64,000 nt of DNA, taken from contig CANFKE010000001.1 in assembly GCA_947447465.1 (NCBI GenBank), positions 1 through 64,000 of the forward strand. Reading direction: 5' to 3'. A program made the position numbers and the translations under genes. The DNA comes from Chitinophagaceae bacterium. Its GTDB lineage: Bacteria > Bacteroidota > Bacteroidia > Chitinophagales > Chitinophagaceae. Below the pieces are notes generated by a model. It saw only the letters and a list, made by a program, of their open reading frames with translations. It was not told where the DNA came from and made no database searches. Below, piece by piece: positions 10,736 to 20,414 of this stretch (positions within the stretch are counted from its first letter, which is position 1; every line of letters begins with the position of its first letter).

Positions 10736-12019
10736 TTATATGACCACGATCTCGTAAAACTCTTCTTTCACAAAATACTTCTTCGCCAATGCCTGAAGCT
10801 CTGCGGTAGTTATGTTTTTATAGATGCCGATATTTCTATTGAACTGCTCTTCTGTAAACCCATTGAGAATAAGGGTGCGCCAGCGCTGTAAAATAGAGAA
10901 GGGCCCGTCAAGATCTCCGAGAATACCCCCCAGCAGGTAGTTCTTTACCAACAGCAATTCTTCTTCATCTGCAGGCTCATTGCACAACAGCTCCATTTCC
11001 TTATACACCTCTTCCACCGCAGCTTCTGTCACATCACGACCGGTCTCAGTACCTATCACCATTGATCCGCCATTAACCTCAGGCCCCAGAGAACTGTGTA
11101 TGCCATAGGTATAACCCTTGTCCTCACGAATATTGCTCATCAGCCTCGAGCCAAAGTAGCCGCCAAACAAGGTATTCAGTACAACCATCGGTGTATAATC
11201 AGGGTGGTGGCGATTAGGGAACAGCCTGCCTATACGTATAGCACCTTGCACGCCATTGGGCTCATTGCTGATGCGCTGTACACGCTCACTCTTAGGGGCA
11301 TGTTCAAAAGTTACCGGCGCAACAGGTGTTGCTATGATCGGCGCTTGCCCGAAGATATCATTCAGTTGTTTAACTTCAGCTATCCCAACTTTACCTGCCA
11401 TGAACATACGCACATTGGCCAGAGAGTAATGACCCTTATAATATGTTAAGAGATCTGCTCTTGTCAATGCCTCGACCGTATCCTGACGTGTGAAACGACC
11501 ATATGGGTGATGCTCACCAAATAACAATGCATCAATTCGCTGATTAGCTACAAATTCACATTGACGCAGGTTCACCAGCAAGCGCTGTATCACATTACGT
11601 TTATAGATCTCTAGCTCATGCTCGGGATAGGTGGCCTCAGTCAATATCTCCAGCACCATAGGCAATAGAGCCGGCAGGTGCTTGGTAAGTGCGTAAAGGG
11701 TCACTGTTGCAAAATCATTGCCCGCACTTGTTTTCAGTTGCGCACCATAGAACTCCAGCGCTTCACTTATCTGCTCAGAGGTATGTTTGCTGGTTCCGTT
11801 CTTCATCAGCCCTGCAGTAGCATGCGCTACTGCCTCTTTCTGCTCAAACCACAAGCCTGCGGGAAATACCCAGTCTATCTGCACCACATCCTGCACTCCG
11901 GCATCTACCCAATGAAGCGGCAGGCCATTGTCAAGCGTGGTCGTATTAAGTGGTGGTAATTTATAATCGAATTCCACGGCATCATGTATCACCGGTGGCT
12001 TTGTTCTGTCAAGAGTCAT
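10736..12019 (-). CDS. M16-family (insulinase-like) peptidase
   Basis: 427 aa; M16-type LDNGLPLHWVD...FPAGLWFEQKEAVAHATAGLM, C-terminal M16 domain GYFGSRLMSNIREDKGYTYGIHS. Confidence 0.88.
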   Translation of the reverse strand: MTLDRTKPPVIHDAVEFDYKLPPLNTTTLDNGLPLHWVDAGVQDVVQIDWVFPAGLWFEQKEAVAHATAGLMKNGTSKHTSEQISEALEFYGAQLKTSAGNDFATVTLYALTKHLPALLPMVLEILTEATYPEHELEIYKRNVIQRLLVNLRQCEFVANQRIDALLFGEHHPYGRFTRQDTVEALTRADLLTYYKGHYSLANVRMFMAGKVGIAEVKQLNDIFGQAPIIATPVAPVTFEHAPKSERVQRISNEPNGVQGAIRIGRLFPNRHHPDYTPMVVLNTLFGGYFGSRLMSNIREDKGYTYGIHSSLGPEVNGGSMVIGTETGRDVTEAAVEEVYKEMELLCNEPADEEELLLVKNYLLGGILGDLDGPFSILQRWRTLILNGFTEEQFNRNIGIYKNITTAELQALAKKYFVKEEFYEIVVI

Positions 12020-12070
12020 CTATCTTTCTTTTCACCAAAGATAGTACTCTAACAAAAGCTAAAATTGTAA

Positions 12071-12229
12071 ATTAGAAATTCATATCCGTTCCTCGATGAG
12101 CTTTTTATTTATTGGAACTTTGTTGCTACCTCGCATGAATTGATAGAGAAGGCCAAACAAAATTGGCTCGACCGGAAATTTCCTCCGGTTCCGGGAGAAA
12201 CAGAATTTGTACCATTACCTCAAATATAA
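12071..12229 (+). pseudogene. Remnant of the C-terminal end of a pirin-family gene
   Basis: In-frame, no start codon: [51 protein letters not shown]; matches the conserved pirin C-terminus (YWNFVSSS..IEKAK.DW...FP.VPG..EFIPLP). Confidence 0.8.
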
Positions 12230-12234
12230 CGCTG

Positions 12235-12996
12235 TCAGAAAAGAGGCTTGCCTTGCATTGCCTGTACTAAGGTAAATACGACCAGTAGTGTATATCCCAC
12301 GGCTATGGCTATAACATAGTTTATATTCTTAGAAACAGCCATGCTCAGTAAGGGTATGGCCTGCAATGCATGTAACCCCAGAAAGTGGGCAATGCGCATA
12401 TCGCCATTATGGCGGCTCCAGTTAACTACAGGCAACCCCGGCCCGCCATCAGGCGCGCCTACGGTATGCCGGAGCATACCACCCATTATGCCCCCCTGAA
12501 ATGCAAATATTACGGAGATAATGATGCCCAGCCTTATACCCCACACCAATGTCATAGGTATTGTAAAGCTTTGCTGAGCAAAGAACAGATATCCTATATA
12601 ACCAGTCCATAAGGTCACTATCGTAATGACTATGCCCATCATCGTAAACAGAAGACCATTCATAGGTGTGGACACATTGAAATGTGATAACTGGCCCCTG
12701 TAGGCCTGGCCGGTGATCACTATCAGCTCATAGAGCATGCCTGCTACCAACACTATGTTATACAGATCTACTTTCTTCTGGTCATCCAAATATTGCATGT
12801 ACCAGCCCATAGACCAGCAGAAGATAGCTATCGACACAAAAAACTTTGCTGGCTTCAACCATGCGCTCACACCAATGATCTGTAGTGTAGTTGTTTTGGT
12901 CAGTATTGCGCAGACTACACCTCCCGCAAAACAAAGCAGGCCAAAGTAAAATAAGAGTGCGTTCTTCTCTCTTAGTGTTTCTATAAAACCCGCCAT
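12235..12996 (-). CDS. Conserved multi-pass membrane protein
   Basis: 253 aa, about 7 hydrophobic segments. Confidence 0.75.
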   Translation of the reverse strand: MAGFIETLREKNALLFYFGLLCFAGGVVCAILTKTTTLQIIGVSAWLKPAKFFVSIAIFCWSMGWYMQYLDDQKKVDLYNIVLVAGMLYELIVITGQAYRGQLSHFNVSTPMNGLLFTMMGIVITIVTLWTGYIGYLFFAQQSFTIPMTLVWGIRLGIIISVIFAFQGGIMGGMLRHTVGAPDGGPGLPVVNWSRHNGDMRIAHFLGLHALQAIPLLSMAVSKNINYVIAIAVGYTLLVVFTLVQAMQGKPLF

Positions 12997-13011
12997 AATT
13001 GATGTGTTTGT

Positions 13012-13452
13012 TTATGCCAATACTTTCTTCATGATCACATGTGGAATGCCTACTTCGGTAAATGCACTGCTAGTGATATCATAGCCCAGGGCTTCATAGA
13101 ACCCGCAAACTATCTGGCGTGCATGCAGCATAATGGTCGTGTATCCTTTTGCGGCAATTTGCTGCTCTGCGGCAGTCATTAGCAACCTGCCTATGCCCTT
13201 ACCTTGCCACACCTCGCTCACCGCCATCTGCCTGAACTTCATTACTGTATCGCTGATGCTGTGCAGCATCAGGCAACCTATCACTTGTCCGTCATGTAAG
13301 GCAATAAAAATGGTATCCTCAGCATCCATGCTCAGGTCTTCATTCGCCAGAGACATGCCCAACGGCTTGCGCAATACGTCTTCGCGCAACTGCCACACAG
13401 CTTTATACTCAGGATCTTTGCTCGTTACCGTTGCAATAGTTATGTCGTTCAT
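13012..13452 (-). CDS. GNAT-family N-acetyltransferase
   Basis: MAVSEVWQGKGIGRLLMTAAEQQIAAKGYTTIMLHARQIVCGFYEALGY. Confidence 0.92.
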   Translation of the reverse strand: MNDITIATVTSKDPEYKAVWQLREDVLRKPLGMSLANEDLSMDAEDTIFIALHDGQVIGCLMLHSISDTVMKFRQMAVSEVWQGKGIGRLLMTAAEQQIAAKGYTTIMLHARQIVCGFYEALGYDITSSAFTEVGIPHVIMKKVLA

Positions 13453-13459
13453 CTATTCG

Positions 13460-16039
13460 CTATTTTACAAGTACTACTTCTGTTTCCTGCGTACTCTTAA
13501 CTATAAAGGTGATTACTCTTTCAGAAGCGGCAAATTTGGTCTGACCATTATTGTAGTGTACCTGATATTTACCGGGCTGCATTTGCAGGTGTTGTGTCTT
13601 GGGGTCGCTCAGATTCAGCGTTGCAAATTGCAGGAACTTATCGCCCAACTCTTTGTACAAAGCTATCATGTTAGTATTCACTTCTGATGTGAACTTAACA
13701 AAACCCGGCTGTGCTATAGTTAGGCCACGACTCAGATCATCAAGGTCTGCGTTGAATACTTCTTCTGGAAACGTGTTGACCACAATATGATAATTGCCGG
13801 GCTCATACTCCAGCCTCTCGCTGCAGCGTTGCATCACAATCTTTCCGTTGGTCACATTGCGCTGTATTACCGTAGCGGTAAATTCCTTCACTGGTCTGTT
13901 AGGCGCACCTTCATAACGGAAGAACAAGGTAAAGTCTTTCACCTTTACATATACCTTATTGTGTTTGTTCTGCTGTATCTCCACATGCGCCAGTAAGTCG
14001 TCGCGGCCTATTATGGTCAGGTCCAGATTACCTACCGGCAGGTTGGTTTGCGGATCAGGATTGCCCGCCTCATCTACCGTTCTGAAAAAACGCTTTACTT
14101 CCTTTTTATTGACCGGATCTACGAGCACCACTCTAGGTGTAGTAGTATAAAACTTGCCTTTGCCGTTAGTAAGATATACCTCAAGCGTAGTTTCCTGCGC
14201 GTCTTCGTGCGCTACAGTATATTCCCCTGTTTTAGGTGTAGCCGGTGGGGTCGGTGGGGTTACTGTCTTTGTCTTTGGCTTCACAGCGCTAGTAGATGGC
14301 TTTGGTGCAGGAGGCACAGGCTCTGTATATTTGAATACAGGCAACGTTGGTAATTTAACAGGTTTCAGGTCCGAATCCAGAAAGGTATTTACATACAGCA
14401 AATGCATTCTGAAGTTGCCTGCTTTCAGCTTCGGCATCTTTACAGGCTTACGCACAACCACCGGCGCCGGCGGGGTAGGTGGGGTCACAGCTACCTGTTG
14501 CTCCGGTGCTTCTGTCTTTATTTCCGGCGCTACTGCCTTCACCTTCTTCAGTGGGGTCAGTGGCGGCAGGCTGGTATTGAATTTCTTCAACCCCGTTACT
14601 TTTATCGACTGCATCTTGAATGAGGCAGGTCGGGTAGGCGCAATGTCTGCAGGATCTACAGCTATGGTAAAATTCATGGCCGGTGCCTTTGCCGCTACAA
14701 AAGGGGATGCCTTCTGTACCGGGTATCGGGATATCTTTCCTGGCTGCACTTTGGCCAGCTTTACTGGTGCCGGCCTTACTATTGGCAGCTCAGCTTTTAT
14801 CTCAGGCACCACTACTGCTACAGTAGCTGGTTTGCTCCATGTTATCTTCGTTACGGGTAGTCGCCCCGGCTTGGGCATATTGATATTGGCAAGCTTCAGC
14901 GGCGCCGGCCTTACCACAGGCATTTCTGCCTTTATTTCAGGCATTGTGAACGCTATAGTCGATGGCTTGGAAAATGTCAGTTTCGTAATTTTCCAACCCT
15001 TGATCTGCGGCATACTAATGACAGCCAACTTTCGCGGACCCGGGTGAGGTATGGTAATGTCCTCCTCTCCTACTTTTATTACAGGTGGGGTGACCGCTAC
15101 TAACGGCAATGATCTCATTACCGGCTTCGCTACAAACATATTCACCCACTTGCTCCGCTTCTGCAGGGTCATTTTTACCTGTGCAGCTCGTTTAGGCTCG
15201 TCATTGACTATTATAGATGATTTTTTAGGTATCTCTACTGCTGTGTCAACAGGCTTCGGTTTTGGCGGATCAATGATCGGCACATCAGCTTTCACAGCAG
15301 GCATATTTACCTTTAGTGCGCTCGGCGCCTTTGCTGCTATCACCTGCATTTTCTGATAATCCAGCTTCGTCATCTTCAACATGGGCCTGAAGGCATCAAC
15401 TATTGTCGTAACCGCATTCGTAATGTCCGACTTTTTGGTAACTGGCAGATAATTACCCAGACAGGCATATTCCGACCGCAGCTCAGGAAGGTCCTCAAGA
15501 CTCAACACATAGGGCTTAAAGAATACTTTGTTTCTTATCAGCCTGTCCATTACGCCACATATGTCTCCGTTGCAGCTTTCACCGCCATCGGTTATAAGTA
15601 TGATACTGTAGGCATTGTGCGCCTCGTCTATCAGGTCCTTTTCAGCAGCCTGGCTCAGTGAGTATGCTATGGCAGTAACGCCCAACGGATGAAGGTCGTC
15701 TAAGCGGAAACTCATCTGCGTGCGGTTATCCGGACTGAAGGGAACTTCATTCTTAGTATCCTGACAATCGTGCTCCGGTACACTGTGCTGATTGCCAAAT
15801 ACACGCAATGAGAACTGTACATCACTATTCACCGCATTCACACTATCCATCAGCCGGTTAATGATCTCATTGGCGATCTTGTACTTTTCTTTACCGGTTG
15901 ACCATGTTTGCAACATACTCGAAGACTCATCAAGCAGGAAGAGTATGCGCGACTGGGTATAATCACTCCGCTCTTGTGCTGATGTATGACAGACAATGGA
16001 CAAACAAAATATAAATAATATAAACGATCTTAACCTCAT
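13460..16039 (-). CDS. Secreted VWA-domain protein with proline-rich internal repeats
   Basis: Signal peptide, VWA start ILFLLDESSSMLQTW (MIDAS DxSxS), ILITDGGESCNG; central repeats PEIKAEMPVVRPAPLKLA. Confidence 0.85.
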   Translation of the reverse strand: MRLRSFILFIFCLSIVCHTSAQERSDYTQSRILFLLDESSSMLQTWSTGKEKYKIANEIINRLMDSVNAVNSDVQFSLRVFGNQHSVPEHDCQDTKNEVPFSPDNRTQMSFRLDDLHPLGVTAIAYSLSQAAEKDLIDEAHNAYSIILITDGGESCNGDICGVMDRLIRNKVFFKPYVLSLEDLPELRSEYACLGNYLPVTKKSDITNAVTTIVDAFRPMLKMTKLDYQKMQVIAAKAPSALKVNMPAVKADVPIIDPPKPKPVDTAVEIPKKSSIIVNDEPKRAAQVKMTLQKRSKWVNMFVAKPVMRSLPLVAVTPPVIKVGEEDITIPHPGPRKLAVISMPQIKGWKITKLTFSKPSTIAFTMPEIKAEMPVVRPAPLKLANINMPKPGRLPVTKITWSKPATVAVVVPEIKAELPIVRPAPVKLAKVQPGKISRYPVQKASPFVAAKAPAMNFTIAVDPADIAPTRPASFKMQSIKVTGLKKFNTSLPPLTPLKKVKAVAPEIKTEAPEQQVAVTPPTPPAPVVVRKPVKMPKLKAGNFRMHLLYVNTFLDSDLKPVKLPTLPVFKYTEPVPPAPKPSTSAVKPKTKTVTPPTPPATPKTGEYTVAHEDAQETTLEVYLTNGKGKFYTTTPRVVLVDPVNKKEVKRFFRTVDEAGNPDPQTNLPVGNLDLTIIGRDDLLAHVEIQQNKHNKVYVKVKDFTLFFRYEGAPNRPVKEFTATVIQRNVTNGKIVMQRCSERLEYEPGNYHIVVNTFPEEVFNADLDDLSRGLTIAQPGFVKFTSEVNTNMIALYKELGDKFLQFATLNLSDPKTQHLQMQPGKYQVHYNNGQTKFAASERVITFIVKSTQETEVVLVK

Positions 16040-16449
16040 GAATTACACTTCGTTGGTAAACCTACGCTATCAATATACGATCTCATAAGTTTAGCGTTAA
16101 ACCTATGGTCGGGAAACCCCTCCCTCCTTTTACCCCCGGCAATAATTTCCTCATACACCCTTTCAGGCATAACAATGCAAATACAACGCCATTTTCTGAC
16201 GTTGCAGTTCTTCACATTACAAAGGTGACCTATTATATATGCCCCTCCAAATAAAGATATTCACAAAATTGTGGATAAGTGATGGGGTTTCAACGCCAAT
16301 TGATAAACAATATCCTTCTTTTTTTATGAAAATGAATACTCTAACCTTATATTTATATTAACTACTAATTAACATAGTGGCGCGTGCTAATTTGTTTAGT
16401 ACTTTTACATATACAATTATTTTATTGTGCGGAAAAGATTGAATCACAT

Positions 16450-18477
16450 ATGAAAATAATAAAAAACAAGTGCAGAAGATATTTTTTTCAGCACACCACA
16501 TTTTGTTTGATCAATATCTTTCTTTTAATCGCACCCCTATGTGTTTTTGGTCAGGAGAACATAGATCAGTACAAAGCTCAACTGACCGGCTCGGCTAACG
16601 ACTCTGTAAAGATTCAGGCGTACTACAGATTGGGTAAACACTACGAGTATATCAACCTCGATTCAGCAAATTACTTTCTCAAAGAGGGGCTTGCATTCTG
16701 CAATGCCAGAAAAAACAGATTAGGAATAGCCTGGATGAATATGCTCAATGCTGTACTTGACCAGGATCAGGGTAGGCTCGATGTCACTATCACAAGGCTG
16801 AATGATGCGATGGCTATTTTTGAAGAGCATAAAAACATCTACGGTCAGGCTTGTGTATATAGAAACCTCGGTGTGGCCTATGGCATGAGGGAAGATTACA
16901 ATATCGCTCAAAAATATGTTCTGCAATCGCTTCAGAAGGGTCAGGAGCTACACGATGACAACATAATAGGCTCTGCTTATTTGAAACTGGGTGCGATCAA
17001 TGAGAAAAAGAACAATCTCTCCAAAGCACTGGAAGACTATGACAAAGCACTTAAATTATCGCAAAAGACCAATGCTCAGGAAGAAGTATGTAATATTCTC
17101 AACAACATAGGCGTAGTATATGGTAAGTCTGGCGACTTCAAGAAAGCGCGCAGCTATTTCGATCAGGCACTACAGATCAGCAGACAATCTGTTCACAATA
17201 TCAATGTTACTGTACTCGCTTTGACCAATCTGGGTATTGCTTATGACAAAGAGGGCAATAGAAAAGAAGCATTGCGCAGCCTGCAGGAAGCAATAGATAT
17301 TCTGGAAAAACAAAAACTACCTGCACAAACAGCACGTGCTTTATTATCAATGGGTTTGATATTCCTTGATGATCAGCCCGAAACAGCTTTAAAATATTTC
17401 CATCAGGCTTACGACAAGTGTCAACAAGTCAACGGAATGTCAGAGCTGCGAAAAGAAATATTAAGTACTACTTACGAAACCGAAAAGCTACTTGGCCACT
17501 ACCGCGAGGCGTTATCTGCACTCGAAATGACCGAACACATTAAAGACAGTCTGGACAATAACAACAGTGCCATTGAGATCTCTAATCTGGAAACGATACA
17601 CGAGTTGAAAGAATCGCAATCTAAAGTAGATAAACTCAATCTGGAACAAAAGGCTAACGCTCTCCGCAACAAGATCGTCCTTCTGCTCACGCTGTTTCTT
17701 CTGGGCATTATAATACTCATGGTCTTTAACCAAATGAAACTGAGGAAGCTCTACGTCAAACTATCTGCCAGAGAAAAAGAACTCGAAGTACATAACAAGA
17801 CCAAAGACAAACTCTTCTCAATTATCGGACACGACCTGAAAGGGCCGGTATCCAGTGCCGCTACTCTGGTTGACATCATTAAAGGCAACATGACCGATAA
17901 CGATGATAATCAGGAATTGTTGGATATCCTGAAAAACCAACTTAACGCCTCCTACGACATTCTTGAGAAACTGTTGCTCTGGGGCAATTCTCAGATCAAA
18001 GGAGTCAAAATTAAATCAACTACATTTCAGCCGCTTCCGGTGGTCATTAATAATGTGGCGTTGCTTGAAAATAGCCTCACCGACAAAAAGATCACACTCA
18101 ACAATAACATCAGCCCTGATATCAGCCTATTCGGCGATGCCGATCACTTTGAATTCATCATCAGGAACCTGATCTCCAATGCCATTAAGTTCACCTATGC
18201 AGGAGGAACCATCACGCTCAATGCAGAAGAGAAAAAGGAGGAACCGATTGTGATATTCTCAGTAAATGACAATGGTATGGGTATCGAACGTTCGCTCATC
18301 GCCAATATATTCATGCTCGACAATCAGAGCACTGTTGGTACAGCCAACGAAAGCGGAACCAGTATTGGCTTAATGATATCCCGCGAATTTGCGATCAGCA
18401 ATGGTGGCACTATGTGGGTAGAGAGTGAAAAGGATAAAGGATCTACTTTCTATTTCAGTTTCAGGAAAGCACAATAG
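16450..18477 (+). CDS. TPR-repeat sensor histidine kinase
   Basis: N-terminal TPRs, TM helix IVLLLTLFLLGIIILMV, H-box FSIIGHDLKGPVSSAATLV, N/G boxes NLISNAIKFT and DNGMGI. Confidence 0.92.
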   Translation: MKIIKNKCRRYFFQHTTFCLINIFLLIAPLCVFGQENIDQYKAQLTGSANDSVKIQAYYRLGKHYEYINLDSANYFLKEGLAFCNARKNRLGIAWMNMLNAVLDQDQGRLDVTITRLNDAMAIFEEHKNIYGQACVYRNLGVAYGMREDYNIAQKYVLQSLQKGQELHDDNIIGSAYLKLGAINEKKNNLSKALEDYDKALKLSQKTNAQEEVCNILNNIGVVYGKSGDFKKARSYFDQALQISRQSVHNINVTVLALTNLGIAYDKEGNRKEALRSLQEAIDILEKQKLPAQTARALLSMGLIFLDDQPETALKYFHQAYDKCQQVNGMSELRKEILSTTYETEKLLGHYREALSALEMTEHIKDSLDNNNSAIEISNLETIHELKESQSKVDKLNLEQKANALRNKIVLLLTLFLLGIIILMVFNQMKLRKLYVKLSAREKELEVHNKTKDKLFSIIGHDLKGPVSSAATLVDIIKGNMTDNDDNQELLDILKNQLNASYDILEKLLLWGNSQIKGVKIKSTTFQPLPVVINNVALLENSLTDKKITLNNNISPDISLFGDADHFEFIIRNLISNAIKFTYAGGTITLNAEEKKEEPIVIFSVNDNGMGIERSLIANIFMLDNQSTVGTANESGTSIGLMISREFAISNGGTMWVESEKDKGSTFYFSFRKAQ

Positions 18478-19533
18478 CTATACCCCCGGCTCCTTATTTA
18501 CTTTACCAATAAAATCATAATTGGTTACCACTCCGGCACAAACTATTTCATTCAGCTCATGAATGACTCTGTCCATCTTCGACACAGAATTTCTTATACC
18601 TTCTACAAAAAGGCTCAGATCTTCATTGGTAAGATTCATCCTATTCACCACCTCAGATACACTCATTATGGTGGTGAGCGGCCCTCTAAGTTCATGCGAT
18701 ACTTTGAATGAGAACTGCTCCAGTTGACGGTTGCGCTCAGTGATCGTTTCAGAATATTCTACGATCTTATTCACTCTCTCTTTTTCCATGGTTACATCCT
18801 CGGCTATACCCAGTATCGCCATCTCGGCCTCTCCTACCGGTATGAACGGGATCTTCAATATCCTCCAGTACGTGTTTTTACCTTCATGGTTCTTCTGATG
18901 GAATTCCGTAACGAACAATTTATCCTCTGATGCCAGTACCAATGCATCCTGACGCTTCAGCTCCACCAGCTCTTCAGGCACTTTGATGAAGTCTTTCAAA
19001 TTCTTACCCTCTAACTCCTCTGCTGTTATACCATAGTGAGCCAGGAATATGTGATTACCAAAGATGTAGTCCCCATTGGCGCGCCGCACATATATCGAAA
19101 GTGGAATCAGATCGAATATCAGCTTCATATTTTCCTGAGACCGACTCAGGTCATTCTTTGTTTTAATAATATCCGTAACATCCTGAGCAACGCCGAACAG
19201 TCCAGTTGCCATACCTTCCTCATCAACAATACACTCTATAGATGAATACACCTCTCTGATGCTGCCGTTGCTCAACAATATGCGATGCTGCACTCCGCTG
19301 CTACTCTTCGACTGCCTGATCTCTGCTACTATGTTTTTCACCTTATCCCTATCCTCCGGATGAATGCGCGCTTCAAGGTCCTCATAGCTATGAATGGTCT
19401 CTTGTTCATCAATGCCGTATATTTTACATGTCTCTGCCGACCATGTAGATATTCCTGTGGCAAAGTCAAGGTGCCAGCTACCTACACGCGCTATGCGCTC
19501 TATCTTCTTTTGGTTGGTTTGTAGTGGAGACAT
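18478..19533 (-). CDS. PAS-domain histidine-kinase-like protein ending after DHp/HisKA (no HATPase domain)
   Basis: Two PAS modules, H-box FSFKVSHELRGPLTTIMSVSEV, stop about 50 aa later; start taken at MSPLQTNQ. Confidence 0.85.
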   Translation of the reverse strand: MSPLQTNQKKIERIARVGSWHLDFATGISTWSAETCKIYGIDEQETIHSYEDLEARIHPEDRDKVKNIVAEIRQSKSSSGVQHRILLSNGSIREVYSSIECIVDEEGMATGLFGVAQDVTDIIKTKNDLSRSQENMKLIFDLIPLSIYVRRANGDYIFGNHIFLAHYGITAEELEGKNLKDFIKVPEELVELKRQDALVLASEDKLFVTEFHQKNHEGKNTYWRILKIPFIPVGEAEMAILGIAEDVTMEKERVNKIVEYSETITERNRQLEQFSFKVSHELRGPLTTIMSVSEVVNRMNLTNEDLSLFVEGIRNSVSKMDRVIHELNEIVCAGVVTNYDFIGKVNKEPGV

Positions 19534-19704
19534 AATTATAGGTGGTTTATACTCTTTTAGTGATGAACAGACGTCCGATTGTAACTGACTAAGATAGTGC
19601 AAAAAACACCCCGTTGTGCGCTTTGTATGAAGCAATTGACAACTCTTTTTATAATGTAATGATTATAAAAGATTTATATCCGGGTCAGATTGTCCAAAAA
19701 GAAA

Positions 19705-19731
19705 AAGGACCCAAACAATATGGGTCCCTTT
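19705..19731. terminator. Rho-independent terminator
   Basis: aaggaccca-aacaata-tgggtcccttt. Confidence 0.75.
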
Positions 19732-19796
19732 CTATGATTCTTTAGTCTGCAAAGCAACAATTATTGCTTGCTATCCATCTATGATGTTCTTGGCAT

Positions 19797-20411
19797 TTAC
19801 TTCCTAATGTTTATCTGGCACCCTATAGACTTGGTCTCTGGTATCGCTACCTGGCGACCCGCCAGAAGATCATCTACTGCCTGTGCTACATAACGACGTT
19901 TTACCTGCTCCGGCTCCGCACCATTGTCATCTATTGCTCCGTTATACTTCACCACGTAATTGTTATGCTCTTTCCATATCACATAAGCATGTGGTGTCTT
20001 TTGTGCTCCGAAGTTCCGGGCAACTACCTGCATGTCATCCATCAGATACGGAAAGTTGAAATGCTCATCCCGGGCTTTCACTACCATATTTGCATAGCTG
20101 TCCCCTTCATACACAACCGTGTCGGTCGAACTGATAGCGATCAGATACACACCCTTGGCTGCATATCTCGCATTCAGCTCATTCAACCTCGGCGGATATA
20201 ACTTGGCAAACGGGCAATGATTACACGTGAACACCACTATAAAACCCTTCGCATCAGGATAGTCTTTGAGCGAAACGGATCGACCGTCCACATTCCGAAG
20301 CCTGAAATCTCCCACTACTTTGCTTTGGCTAAAACTATTCACCGGCAACAGCATCACTGCCAACACCAGCAACAGGCTTATTCCGGCTATCTTTTTGCTC
20401 ATTGTGCTCAT
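19797..20411 (-). CDS. Thioredoxin-fold (peroxiredoxin/TlpA-like) secreted protein
   Basis: FIVVFTCNHCPFAKLYPPRLNELNARY (CxxC), LMDDMQVVARNFGAQKTPHAYVI. Confidence 0.88.
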   Translation of the reverse strand: MSTMSKKIAGISLLLVLAVMLLPVNSFSQSKVVGDFRLRNVDGRSVSLKDYPDAKGFIVVFTCNHCPFAKLYPPRLNELNARYAAKGVYLIAISSTDTVVYEGDSYANMVVKARDEHFNFPYLMDDMQVVARNFGAQKTPHAYVIWKEHNNYVVKYNGAIDDNGAEPEQVKRRYVAQAVDDLLAGRQVAIPETKSIGCQINIRK

Positions 20412-20414
20412 AGG

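Noticed and set aside
14154-15047. 297-aa plus-strand ORF (MPLPLVRYTSSVVSCASSC...)
   Set aside because: Fully antisense to the repeat region of the VWA gene; low-complexity Gly/Thr/Ala composition is expected from the complement of Pro/Lys repeats.
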